A stretch of 42,379 nt of DNA from Sulfurovum sp. (GTDB lineage: Bacteria; Campylobacterota; Campylobacteria; Campylobacterales; Sulfurovaceae), in NCBI GenBank assembly GCA_015490315.1, contig WFYB01000090.1, forward strand, positions 1 through 42,379. Reading direction: 5' to 3'. Both the position numbers and the translations under genes were made by a program. The first letter of the stretch is position 1. Each line of letters starts with the position of its first letter. The notes below the pieces were generated by a model. The model had not been told where the DNA came from and made no database searches. It worked only from the letters and a program-made list of their open reading frames with translations. Below are positions 23,929-32,259 of this stretch, in pieces.

Positions 23929-25101
23929 AAGATCATACCTACTTTCATTGCCATCGGTATGGCATCTGTTGCACTCCTTGCTTCCAAGCCGGTACTTCCG
24001 GATATTCTCAATCCCCATAAAGTCACAAAACCTTCACATCATATTTATCACCGCTACGGTCCGACAATACAGATAGGTATCTTGCTTGATACCAGCGGCA
24101 GTATGCAGGGCTTGATTGAACAGGCAAAAGACCAACTGTGGATGATCGTCAATGAGGTAGCAAAAGCCAATCGATACCATAGAGATGTACATATCGAAGT
24201 GGGACTTTTTGAATATGGTAAATCGTCTATCCCAAGATACAAAGGGTATCTCAGGATGCTTTCACCTCTGACGACAGATCTGGATCGTGTATCAGAGGCA
24301 CTTTTTAGACTGCGCACCAACGGTGGAGAGGAGTATGCAGGACGTGTGATACTCGAATCAGTCGAACGTTTCAGGTGGTCGCATCATCGTGACGATCTGA
24401 AGATATTGATTATTGCAGGCAATGAATCTTTTGCTCAGGGAGATGTCCCCTACCGTGCTGCTATCAGAGAGGCCAGGCGAGAAGGGATCATCGTTAACAC
24501 GATTTTCTGTGGGAACAGAAGAGAAGGAAGAAGGCTCTACTGGGCAGACGGTGCAAGAGTCGGTGGAGGTAAATACTTCAATATCGATCATAACTACAGA
24601 CGGGTAGATATCTCTACACCTTATGATGACGAAATCATTGCGTTGGGGAAACAGCTCAACAAGACCTATCTAAGCTATGGTAAAAAGTCGGTACGCAAAG
24701 CAAAAACCGTTAATGTATATAAGCAGGATGCCAACAGCAGAGGACTCTCAAAGACCTCTTATGTCGAACGAAACCTTGTTAAATCCAAGAGACAGTACAG
24801 GTCTGCATCTTCTGACCTGGTCAGCGCTTATGCCCAAGACAGCAGGATACTTCAGAAGATCTCTTCGGATCGTTTACCCGATCGCCTGCACGGGAAGAGC
24901 AGACAAGAGATCAAAAGAATCATAGAAGAGAAAAAAGTCAAACGGGAAAAGTTGCAGAAGAGGATCAGGAAACTTGAGTCAAAAAGGGCTGCATATATTG
25001 CCAAAAAAAGCAAAAAAGGAGAGAAAAACCTGGGAGCAGCAATCATAAAAACAATAAAAGAGCAGGCAAAAACCCACGGCTACAGCTTTGAGAAGCAGTG
25101 A
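23926..25101 (+). CDS. Secreted von Willebrand factor A domain protein
   Basis: The 391-residue protein has an N-terminal signal-like segment (about 4-20, cleavage possible after LLAS). Its vWA domain (about 47-230) starts with IQIGILLDTSGSM and has the MIDAS DxSxS motif at D55-T-S57-G-S59. The Thr (LRTNGGEEYAG) and Asp-like positions follow later. vWA domains bind protein or matrix ligands through a metal ion. From about residue 250 the protein is very basic, and about 330-375 forms a Lys/Glu/Arg-rich predicted coiled coil. It probably works in the periplasm or at the surface; the ligand is unknown. The gene stands alone between purH and the polysaccharide cluster, and its start codon lies in a hairpin stem. 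Confidence 0.8.
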   Translation: MKIIPTFIAIGMASVALLASKPVLPDILNPHKVTKPSHHIYHRYGPTIQIGILLDTSGSMQGLIEQAKDQLWMIVNEVAKANRYHRDVHIEVGLFEYGKSSIPRYKGYLRMLSPLTTDLDRVSEALFRLRTNGGEEYAGRVILESVERFRWSHHRDDLKILIIAGNESFAQGDVPYRAAIREARREGIIVNTIFCGNRREGRRLYWADGARVGGGKYFNIDHNYRRVDISTPYDDEIIALGKQLNKTYLSYGKKSVRKAKTVNVYKQDANSRGLSKTSYVERNLVKSKRQYRSASSDLVSAYAQDSRILQKISSDRLPDRLHGKSRQEIKRIIEEKKVKREKLQKRIRKLESKRAAYIAKKSKKGEKNLGAAIIKTIKEQAKTHGYSFEKQ

Positions 25102-25109
25102 TATTTAAG

Positions 25110-25145
25110 AAAATTTTAACATTTATAGAAAAATTTTGATATAAT
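25110..25145 (+). promoter_or_regulatory. Promoter of the polysaccharide cluster with phased AAAATTTT tracts
   Basis: TATAAT (25140-25145) is preceded by two AAAATTTT blocks (25110-25117 and 25130-25137), exactly 20 bases apart, about two helical turns. Periodic A/T tracts in place of a -35 box are known for Campylobacter-type sigma-70 promoters. The transcript would have a leader of about 115 bases before wecB. Confidence 0.5.
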
Positions 25146-25176
25146 GAATATTGAGTTCATTAAGAAGGGAGAGAAC

Positions 25177-25197
25177 GTGCTGCAAAGTGCTGAATAG
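25177..25197 (+). other. Possible six-codon leader ORF before wecB
   Basis: GTG at 25177, preceded by AAGGGAGAG, opens a frame of six codons ending in TAG (25195-25197). The purine tract GGGAGAGAA (25167-25175) could also pair, with G-U pairs, to the pyrimidine run at 25220-25228. It may be a leader peptide, or chance in a purine-rich leader. Confidence 0.2.
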
Positions 25198-25266
25198 ATT
25201 TACATATCTTATGTTTTCTTTCTCTTTTAACTATCTTCTTCATTCCTTCCACAAGAGGAGACAATC

Positions 25267-26406
25267 GTGAAAAAAATCTTACTGGTCTTCGGCACCCGGC
25301 CGGAAGCTATCAAAATGGCTCCTCTGGTATTGGCGATGAAAGCCCACAGTGATACATTGGATGTAAAAGTATGCGTTACTGCACAGCATAGAGAGATGCT
25401 TGATCAAGTACTCCACATTTTTGATATCGTTCCTGACTATGATCTTGATATTATGAAACCGGGTCAGGATCTTTATGGTGTTACGAGCAGTATATTGGAG
25501 GGTATGAGAGAGATTCTTTCGGAGTCTCAGCCGGATATTGTGTTTGTCCATGGCGATACGACGACAACACTGGCGACTTCTCTGAGCGCGTTTTATCAAA
25601 AGATACCGGTGGCACATGTGGAAGCGGGTCTGCGTACAGGTGATCTCTACAGCCCTTGGCCCGAAGAGGCAAACAGGAAACTTACGGGGGTATTGGCAAA
25701 ATACCATTTTGCACCGACAGAGATGAGCAGAGCAAATCTGATAAAAGAGGGGGTTGGATCCTCACATATTTTTGTGACCGGTAATACTGTCATCGATGCT
25801 CTGCTCTGGGTACTGCAAAAAATCGAAAAAACACCACAGTTGAAACAACAGCTTGCAAATAAGATAGGTCAGGCTTATCCGCATTTTGGGAGCGAAAGAC
25901 CTTATGTCCTGATCACCGGACACAGAAGAGAGAATTTCGGGCAGGGGTTTTTGGATATCTGCAAAGCGATAGCCACTTTGGCAGAAACACATCCGGATGT
26001 CGATTTTGTCTATCCTGTGCACCTCAATCCCAATGTACAGAGACCGGTAAACGAACTACTTTCCGCAATCGAAAATATCTATCTTATCCCTCCACTGGAT
26101 TATGAACCGTTCGTCTATTTGATGAGCAGAGCCTACCTGATACTGACAGACAGCGGAGGTATCCAGGAAGAGGCACCGAGTCTTGGGAAGCCGGTACTCG
26201 TCATGAGAGACACAACCGAACGTCCCGAAGCTGTCGAAGCAGGAACAGTAAAACTGGTAGGTACCGATCCTGATACGATCATAAGGGAAGTGGAGAGACT
26301 TCTACAGGATGAGGAAGCCTATGCAGAGATGAGCAGGGCACATAACCCTTATGGTGACGGAACATCATGTGATAAAATCATTAAAACAGTATTGGAGGAG
26401 AGATAA
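25267..26406 (+). CDS. wecB: UDP-N-acetylglucosamine 2-epimerase (non-hydrolysing)
   Basis: The 379-residue GT-B-fold enzyme converts UDP-GlcNAc to UDP-ManNAc. The motifs are GTRPEAIKMAPL at the N-terminus, VHGDTTTTLA, HVEAGLRTGDLYSPWPEE, ITGHRRENFG, and the nucleotide-binding LTDSGGIQEEAPSLGKPVLVMRD with TERPEA. The start is GTG at 25267, with AAGAGGAG ten bases upstream. wecC follows directly at the stop codon, so UDP-ManNAc is probably passed on to UDP-ManNAcA. It is the first gene of the surface polysaccharide cluster. Confidence 0.96.
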   Translation: MKKILLVFGTRPEAIKMAPLVLAMKAHSDTLDVKVCVTAQHREMLDQVLHIFDIVPDYDLDIMKPGQDLYGVTSSILEGMREILSESQPDIVFVHGDTTTTLATSLSAFYQKIPVAHVEAGLRTGDLYSPWPEEANRKLTGVLAKYHFAPTEMSRANLIKEGVGSSHIFVTGNTVIDALLWVLQKIEKTPQLKQQLANKIGQAYPHFGSERPYVLITGHRRENFGQGFLDICKAIATLAETHPDVDFVYPVHLNPNVQRPVNELLSAIENIYLIPPLDYEPFVYLMSRAYLILTDSGGIQEEAPSLGKPVLVMRDTTERPEAVEAGTVKLVGTDPDTIIREVERLLQDEEAYAEMSRAHNPYGDGTSCDKIIKTVLEER

Positions 26407-27609
26407 ATGCAAACGAAATCAGTATGTGTCATAGGGTTGGGGTATATTGGTCTGCCGACAGCAGCACTGCTGGCAAACCGCCAGTATCAGGTGCACGGTG
26501 TTGATGTCGTACAGAGTACAGTGGAAACAATCAATGAGGGGAAGATACATATCGTTGAGCCTGATCTCGATACCTTTGTGCGCTCTGCAGTCAATTCCGG
26601 GAACTTGGTAGCCGATACCAAACCCAAAGCTTCAGATGTATTTATCATAGCGGTGCCTACACCTTTTCATGAAGGGTATGTGCCCAACATCGACTATGTG
26701 GTCTCTGCGACAGAAGCGATCGCTCCATATGTAGAAGCGGGAAATATCGTGATTCTTGAATCTACTTCGCCCGTGGGAACGACGGAGAAGATCGCAGAGG
26801 TGCTGGAGAGCAACGGTGTGGATATTTCGGGTGTACATATCGCACATTGTCCGGAACGGGTGCTTCCGGGACAGATTATGCGTGAGCTGGTAGAGAATGA
26901 CCGTATTGTAGGGGGGCTGTATGAAGAAGCCACAGAAGCGGCAGCGGCATTTTACAAGACATTTGTCAGTGGCAAGGTGCTTCTGACGGATGCACGCACA
27001 GCAGAGATGGCAAAACTGACAGAGAACAGTTATAGGGATGTCAATATTGCATTTGCCAACGAGCTCTCTATCCTGGCAGAGAAATTTGGTATCGATGTGT
27101 GGGAGTTGATCGCTTTGGCAAATCGGCACCCCCGTGTCAATATCCTGCAGCCGGGTGCAGGGGTGGGAGGACACTGTATAGCAGTCGATCCATGGTTTAT
27201 TGTCCATGCCGGAGGAGAAGATGCCAAAATCATCCGTACGGCAAGAGAGGTCAATACATACAAGACAAAATGGGTGATAGAGAAGATCGAGGATGCGGCA
27301 AAAGCATTTGAAGAGCAAGAGGGCAGAAGTGCGAAGGTCGCCTGTATGGGATTGGCATTCAAGCCCAACATCGATGATCTCAGAGAGTCACCGGCACTTT
27401 ATATTACACGCAGGCTGATCGATGACGGGATAGAGGTATTGCCCGTAGAGCCAAATCTAAACAGATCAGAAGAGTTTGAATTGAGAGATGATGAAACAGC
27501 GATCAACGAAGCGGATATTATTGTCTTTCTTGTTGCACATGACGAGTTTAAAGGTATCAGGATCTTTGGCAAAACAGTTTTTGATTTCTGTGGTGTAACG
27601 AATCATTAA
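26407..27609 (+). CDS. wecC: UDP-N-acetyl-D-mannosamine dehydrogenase
   Basis: This is a 400-residue UDP-sugar dehydrogenase. The N-terminal NAD motif is VIGLGYIGLPTAALLA. Substrate-domain motifs are ESTSPVGTTE, HCPERVLPGQIMREL and AKLTENSYRDVNIAFANEL, and the catalytic cysteine lies in GVGGHCIAVDPWF. A C-terminal UDP-binding domain follows (GLAFKPNIDDLRESPAL). It oxidises UDP-ManNAc twice at C6 with NAD+ to give UDP-ManNAcA. 'IAVDPWF' rather than 'IGVDPYY' is typical of WecC and separates it from the second dehydrogenase in this cluster. The ATG directly abuts the wecB stop. Confidence 0.95.
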   Translation: MQTKSVCVIGLGYIGLPTAALLANRQYQVHGVDVVQSTVETINEGKIHIVEPDLDTFVRSAVNSGNLVADTKPKASDVFIIAVPTPFHEGYVPNIDYVVSATEAIAPYVEAGNIVILESTSPVGTTEKIAEVLESNGVDISGVHIAHCPERVLPGQIMRELVENDRIVGGLYEEATEAAAAFYKTFVSGKVLLTDARTAEMAKLTENSYRDVNIAFANELSILAEKFGIDVWELIALANRHPRVNILQPGAGVGGHCIAVDPWFIVHAGGEDAKIIRTAREVNTYKTKWVIEKIEDAAKAFEEQEGRSAKVACMGLAFKPNIDDLRESPALYITRRLIDDGIEVLPVEPNLNRSEEFELRDDETAINEADIIVFLVAHDEFKGIRIFGKTVFDFCGVTNH

Positions 27610-27647
27610 GAGGCAGGAATGGAAAATACAGGGAAATGGAGAAGGCT

Positions 27648-28688
27648 ATGAAGTATGAAACTGTAAAGAAAGCGTTACTGGAGAAGCCTCGTGTTTGGCT
27701 GGTGACCGGTGTTGCCGGATTTATCGGCTCAAACTTGGCAGAGACGCTTTTGCGTCTGGATCAGAAAGTGATCTCTATCGATAACTTTGCAACCGGGCAC
27801 AGATACAATTTGGAGCATATCAAAGCCTCTGTTTCCAAGGAGCAATGGGATCGCTTTACATTTGTTGAAGGAGACATTTGTGACTATGCATCTTGCCACG
27901 CTGTGGTTAAAGATGTGGATGTCGTGTTACATCAGGCAGCTTTGGGTTCGGTGCCGCGTTCGATCGATGATCCTTTGACCTCGAACTGCTCAAATGTTAC
28001 AGGGTTTCTCAATTTGCTTACCGCCGCAAAAGAGAATGGTGTAAAGCGATTTGTCTATGCCTCTTCCTCATCTGTCTATGGAGACTCTCAAGAACTTCCG
28101 AAGGTTGAGGCACGTACAGGGAACCTACTCTCTCCCTATGCCGTTACCAAGTATGTCAATGAGCTTTATGCCGGTGTTTTTCATAAATGTTATGGCATGG
28201 AGACGATAGGACTGCGTTATTTCAATGTCTTTGGCAAGAGACAGGATCCAAACGGTGCCTATGCGGCAGTGATGCCAAAATGGATCGCACAGATGCTTAA
28301 GGGAGAGGATCTCTTTATCAACGGTGACGGTGAGACAAGCAGGGATTTTACCTATATTGAGAATGTTGTACAGGCAAACATACTTGCAGGAACCACAGAG
28401 AACGATGTGGCGTTCGGAGAAGCGTTCAATACAGCGATTGCCGGGAGAGAAACACTGAACAATCTCTATGAAGCGATCGCTTCCGGACTCAAAGAGCAGT
28501 TGCCGGAACTTGAGATCAAAGCACCGATCTATCGTGATTTCAGACCTGGGGACATCAGGCACTCCAATGCCAATATCGATAAGATCAAAGAGGTACTTGG
28601 CTATGAACCGACCCATACACTTGAAGAGGGATTGAAAGCCTCAATCGCATGGTATATAGAAGATATAAGAGGGAGAGAAAATGGATAA
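27648..28688 (+). CDS. wbpP: UDP-GlcNAc/UDP-GalNAc(A) 4-epimerase, WbpP/TviC type
   Basis: This is a 346-residue extended SDR epimerase. It has VWLVTGVAGFIGSNL (NAD motif TGxxGFIG), LHQAALGSVPRSIDDP, YASSSSVYGD with the catalytic Ser, the YAVTK Tyr-Lys pair, GLRYFNVFGKRQDPNGAYAAV, and INGDGETSRDFTYIENVVQAN. From memory this closely follows Pseudomonas WbpP and Salmonella TviC, which epimerise UDP-GlcNAc or UDP-GlcNAcA at C4. I chose the ATG at 27648: it follows GGAG and gives MKYETVKKALLEKPRVW, matching WbpP's N-terminus. An ATG four codons earlier (27636) is possible. With the next gene it supplies an N-acetylgalactosaminuronate donor. It overlaps that gene by eight bases. Confidence 0.92.
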   Translation: MKYETVKKALLEKPRVWLVTGVAGFIGSNLAETLLRLDQKVISIDNFATGHRYNLEHIKASVSKEQWDRFTFVEGDICDYASCHAVVKDVDVVLHQAALGSVPRSIDDPLTSNCSNVTGFLNLLTAAKENGVKRFVYASSSSVYGDSQELPKVEARTGNLLSPYAVTKYVNELYAGVFHKCYGMETIGLRYFNVFGKRQDPNGAYAAVMPKWIAQMLKGEDLFINGDGETSRDFTYIENVVQANILAGTTENDVAFGEAFNTAIAGRETLNNLYEAIASGLKEQLPELEIKAPIYRDFRPGDIRHSNANIDKIKEVLGYEPTHTLEEGLKASIAWYIEDIRGRENG

Positions 28689-29934
28689 GATAGCAGTGAT
28701 AGGATTGGGCTATGTGGGCTTGCCTCTGGCGCATGCATTTAGCAGCAAGTACAAAGTGATCGGTTTCGATATTGCGCAGTGGCGTATCGATGAGCTCTCA
28801 GAAGGACATGACCGTACACTGGAGCTGAGTGACGATCAAGTGCAAGAGGCGATCGATAACGGTATGGTGTTTACCAACAAGATTGAAGTTATTGAAGATT
28901 GTAATATCTATATTGTAACGGTTCCAACACCTATCGACAAGCATAAAAAACCTGATTTGACTCCTTTGATCAAAGCGAGTGAGACGATTGGGAAAGTGTT
29001 GAAAAAAGATGATATTGTCATTTATGAATCTACTGTTTATCCAGGCGCGACAGAGGAAGAGTGTGTACCGGTACTTGAACGTGAATCGGGTTTGAAATTT
29101 AACGAAGATTTCTATTGTGGTTACTCCCCTGAGCGGATCAATCCGGGAGACAAGGAACATACAGTCACCAAAATCCTCAAAGTTACTTCCGGAAGTACAC
29201 CCGAGATAGGCAAAAGAGTCGATGCACTCTATGCAAGTATCATTACTGCAGGTACACACTTGGCACCTACAATCAAAGTTGCCGAAGCGGCTAAGGTGAT
29301 CGAAAATTCTCAAAGAGACATCAATATTGCTTTTGTCAATGAGCTCTCCATGATCTTTAACAGACTGGGCATCGATACCAATGCGGTACTTGAAGCAGCA
29401 GGGACAAAATGGAACTTTTTGCCTTTTAAACCGGGACTTGTGGGAGGACACTGCATCGGTGTAGATCCCTATTATCTGACGCACAAGGCACAGGAGGTGG
29501 GATACAATCCGGAGATCATCCTTGCCGGACGGAGACTCAATGACAATATGGGGATCTATGTCGCCAATCAGGTGATCAAGCTGATGATCAAAAAGGGGCA
29601 GACGATCGAGGGAGCAAAAGTTTTGGTACTGGGTATCACCTTTAAAGAGAATTGCCCGGATATCAGAAACTCACGGGTCATTGATGTGATTCGAGAGCTT
29701 CAGGACTTTGGATGTGAGGTGGATGTGAGCGATTACTGGGCAGACAAAGAAGAGGTAAAAAGAGAGTATGGACTCGATATGGTTGAAAACCCGGACTTTT
29801 CAGAATACAGTGCGATTGTACTGGCAGTAGCCCATGATAAATACAAAGCACTGGATTTCTCCAAGTCTGGAGAGAGAGTGATCTATGACATCAAATCGAC
29901 ACTCGATGACAGCATAAGTGACGGTAGGCTGTAG
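28681..29934 (+). CDS. wbpO: UDP-N-acetylhexosamine 6-dehydrogenase, WbpO/TviB type
   Basis: This is a 417-residue NAD-dependent dehydrogenase of the Vi-antigen type. Motifs are AVIGLGYVGLPLAHAF, VPTPIDKHKKPDLTPL, YESTVYPGATEEECVP, GYSPERINPGDKEHT and AKVIENSQRDINIAFVNEL. The catalytic cysteine lies in LVGGHCIGVDPYYLTHKA, and the C-terminal domain has GITFKENCPDIRNS. The 'PTPID..K.PDL' and 'GYSPERINPGD' forms mark the TviB/VipA/WbpO branch, which oxidises UDP-GlcNAc or UDP-GalNAc to the uronate. With the neighbouring epimerase it should yield UDP-GalNAcA in either order. It is the second uronate-forming dehydrogenase of the cluster, next to wecC. Confidence 0.92.
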   Translation: MDKIAVIGLGYVGLPLAHAFSSKYKVIGFDIAQWRIDELSEGHDRTLELSDDQVQEAIDNGMVFTNKIEVIEDCNIYIVTVPTPIDKHKKPDLTPLIKASETIGKVLKKDDIVIYESTVYPGATEEECVPVLERESGLKFNEDFYCGYSPERINPGDKEHTVTKILKVTSGSTPEIGKRVDALYASIITAGTHLAPTIKVAEAAKVIENSQRDINIAFVNELSMIFNRLGIDTNAVLEAAGTKWNFLPFKPGLVGGHCIGVDPYYLTHKAQEVGYNPEIILAGRRLNDNMGIYVANQVIKLMIKKGQTIEGAKVLVLGITFKENCPDIRNSRVIDVIRELQDFGCEVDVSDYWADKEEVKREYGLDMVENPDFSEYSAIVLAVAHDKYKALDFSKSGERVIYDIKSTLDDSISDGRL

Positions 29935-29942
29935 GATATGAT

Positions 29943-31040
29943 ATGAAATCTAGGATCACTTTTGTTCTTTCTACCCTGACCGGCGGCGGTGCCGAACGGG
30001 TTACGTTGAACATCATCAACAATCTGGATAGAGAAAAGTATGAGATCTGTTTGATACTGCTTCAGAACTACGGCGAATATCTGGATCAGATCCCAAAGGA
30101 TATAGAAGTAGAAATCCTTGATGTAAAAAGAACGCTTTTTTCTTTTGCCAAACTTCGGAAAGTGATCAAAAAGCAAGCCCCTGATATCCTCTATGCAACA
30201 CTCTTTCACACAGGTATTGCACTCTATCTTTCAACAATAGGCATGAGAGCCAAACCCAAAATTGTTTTGCGTAATGCGACATCTCCCAAGCTTGTGATGC
30301 AAAATGGTGACATAGGTCTTCTGTATCGTTTGGCGTTACAGTGGATCTATAATAAAGTCGATATGGTTATTGCTCAGACACCGGAGATGAAAGAGGAGAT
30401 GGTTGAGTATTTTCACACCGATCCACAACATATTGAAGTCTTTCTTAACCCGCTCGATATTGACAGAATAGAGAGCGCTTTGCATCATATCAGTAACCCC
30501 TTTGATGAAAAAAAGACCAATATCGTTGCAGCAGGTCGGATGAGCTATGAAAAAGGGTTTGATATCCTGCTTGATGCATTTGCCAAAGTGATTAGAGAGG
30601 AAGAGCATTTCTATTTACATATTATCGGAAAAGATGAGGGTGAGTATCAGCGTTTATTAAAGCAGGTAGCAGCGCTCTCTTTGGAAGAGCATGTCAAAAT
30701 ATGGGGCTTTCAGGACAATCCTTACCGGTTTTTCTATTTTAGTGATCTCTATGTATTGCCGTCAAGACGAGAAGGACTTCCCAATACCGTATTGGAGAAC
30801 CTCTATATCGGCAAGCCTGTGGTTGCAACGGATTGTGTGCCCTTTATCCATCGACTGATTGATGACGGGAAAAATGGCTATATTGTTGATGTTGAAGATA
30901 GAGATGCGCTCGCAAAAGCGATTTTGGCGTATAAACAACTCAGTATGGAATCTCCAGCCTTCATCTTTGCTCCCGGTGATCCAAATACTCTTTTTGCGAA
31001 GCTGATTTCTCGGGAAAAGGGTGTAGATGATAGAGAGTAA
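29943..31040 (+). CDS. Glycosyltransferase family 4
   Basis: The 365-residue GT-B transferase has an N-terminal acceptor domain starting ITFVLSTLTGGGAERVTL, the usual GGAE/R loop. In the donor domain are AAGRMSYEKGFDILLDAF and the EX7E motif SRREGLPNTVLENLYIGKPVVAT. Such retaining enzymes add sugars from nucleotide donors to lipid-linked repeat units on the cytosolic side of the inner membrane. Donor and acceptor cannot be told from sequence. Its 3' end overlaps the next gene by 14 bases. Confidence 0.9.
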   Translation: MKSRITFVLSTLTGGGAERVTLNIINNLDREKYEICLILLQNYGEYLDQIPKDIEVEILDVKRTLFSFAKLRKVIKKQAPDILYATLFHTGIALYLSTIGMRAKPKIVLRNATSPKLVMQNGDIGLLYRLALQWIYNKVDMVIAQTPEMKEEMVEYFHTDPQHIEVFLNPLDIDRIESALHHISNPFDEKKTNIVAAGRMSYEKGFDILLDAFAKVIREEEHFYLHIIGKDEGEYQRLLKQVAALSLEEHVKIWGFQDNPYRFFYFSDLYVLPSRREGLPNTVLENLYIGKPVVATDCVPFIHRLIDDGKNGYIVDVEDRDALAKAILAYKQLSMESPAFIFAPGDPNTLFAKLISREKGVDDRE

Positions 31041-32259
31041 ATATAAAACCCTGTTATTCTTTGTCGTCAATGCGCTTATTTTTCTCAATCTTATTACCTA
31101 TAACGGTATTGTCAAGTTGACTCCGTTTCCTGCTTATGTCGTGGATCTGATGCTCTTTATGCTTTTCGGGGCACTCTATATAAAAAAAAGACTCCCCTTC
31201 CCGTGGAAAAATAAAATATTTTTCTGGCTTATCTACTATTTTGTCATAAATTTGATATATTTTGTTTTCTCAGACGCAGGTCCGGATGAATTTCAATACC
31301 TGAAAGTGATCATATTTTATATATTTTTTATTGTCTATACATCACTTTTTTTCAATCTTGATGATGAAGAGCTGACATTGACAAGAAAGACACTCCTTGT
31401 GATAGGGGTGATAGCAACGATTACACTGGTTATAGACTATATAGATCCCGGATTTTTTTTCAAATCGTTTATCAGAACACTGAGCTATTATGAACCTGGC
31501 AGGGCGGCGGCTACCTATATGAATGCCAATATCGCCGGTGGAGCCATGGTGCTTTTTTTGATATTTACAATCGATCTGATTCCCAGAAAGTGGCGTTTTC
31601 TATATATTTTTATCCTGTTTATAGGCTTGTTTGCCACCATGTCCAGATCGAATATTATGATCTTTCTTCTTGTTCTGGTGATCATGTTTTTCCAAAAGAA
31701 ACTCGACAGTAAACATTTGAGTGTTTTTTTTATAGCGTTTATTATGTTTTTTACATGGCTTTCAAACGGAGGATTGGAATATCTGGGAGAGAAGTTTGAG
31801 TTCAAGGTTACGGAAAATATGATCAACCGTGTCAATTTCTTTACAGAGAATAAAAAAGCGGATACAAGTGATATGCAAGAGCGTAAGATGATACTCAAAG
31901 CGGCACTGGAAATGTTTGAAAATAAACCTATATTTGGTAATGGTTTTGCATCAACACGCTTGTGGAACTATCGAGTGGCTCCACATAACACATTTGCGGT
32001 ACACTGGGCAGAATTTGGATTTTTTGGAATGTTGATCATTCCTCTGCTTCTATATCTTTCCTCCTATGACATCTTTAAATATGGTACACGAAGACAAAAG
32101 CAGATGGCGATACTTGTGATCATCTTTTTTACCTTTTCATGCTTCTTTTCCCATAATATGCTTGAACAGCAATTGGATGTGGCAGCTTTGGTTATGCTCT
32201 CCGTGATGGGGTATAAAAGCAAAATCAGATATCGCAAAGAGCACAAGGTACCGGCATGA
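31027..32259 (+). CDS. Wzy-like O-antigen polymerase/ligase family membrane protein
   Basis: The 410-residue protein has about 10-12 membrane helices. The long periplasmic loop and PHNTFAVHWAEFGFFGMLIIPLL segment are typical of the O-antigen ligase/polymerase (Wzy_C-type) fold. NANIAGGAMVLFL and FATMSRSNIMIFLLVLVIM also fit. A cluster with its own flippase makes a Wzy polymerase the likelier role, but WaaL-type ligase cannot be excluded. The coding sequence is clearly more AT-rich than the genes before it, with many TTT and ATA codons, as is common for wzy genes. It overlaps the preceding transferase by 14 bases and the flippase by four (ATGA). Confidence 0.8.
   Translation: MIESKYKTLLFFVVNALIFLNLITYNGIVKLTPFPAYVVDLMLFMLFGALYIKKRLPFPWKNKIFFWLIYYFVINLIYFVFSDAGPDEFQYLKVIIFYIFFIVYTSLFFNLDDEELTLTRKTLLVIGVIATITLVIDYIDPGFFFKSFIRTLSYYEPGRAAATYMNANIAGGAMVLFLIFTIDLIPRKWRFLYIFILFIGLFATMSRSNIMIFLLVLVIMFFQKKLDSKHLSVFFIAFIMFFTWLSNGGLEYLGEKFEFKVTENMINRVNFFTENKKADTSDMQERKMILKAALEMFENKPIFGNGFASTRLWNYRVAPHNTFAVHWAEFGFFGMLIIPLLLYLSSYDIFKYGTRRQKQMAILVIIFFTFSCFFSHNMLEQQLDVAALVMLSVMGYKSKIRYRKEHKVPA

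Noticed and set aside
23091..24026. A 311-codon minus-strand frame opposite purH and the vWA start
   Set aside because: It covers two well-supported plus-strand genes, has an unlikely amino-acid mix (many Cys and His) and has no recognisable motif.
30336..30608. Minus-strand frames within the polysaccharide cluster
   Set aside because: All of these are shadows of glycosyltransferase and membrane-protein genes with complete motifs on the plus strand.
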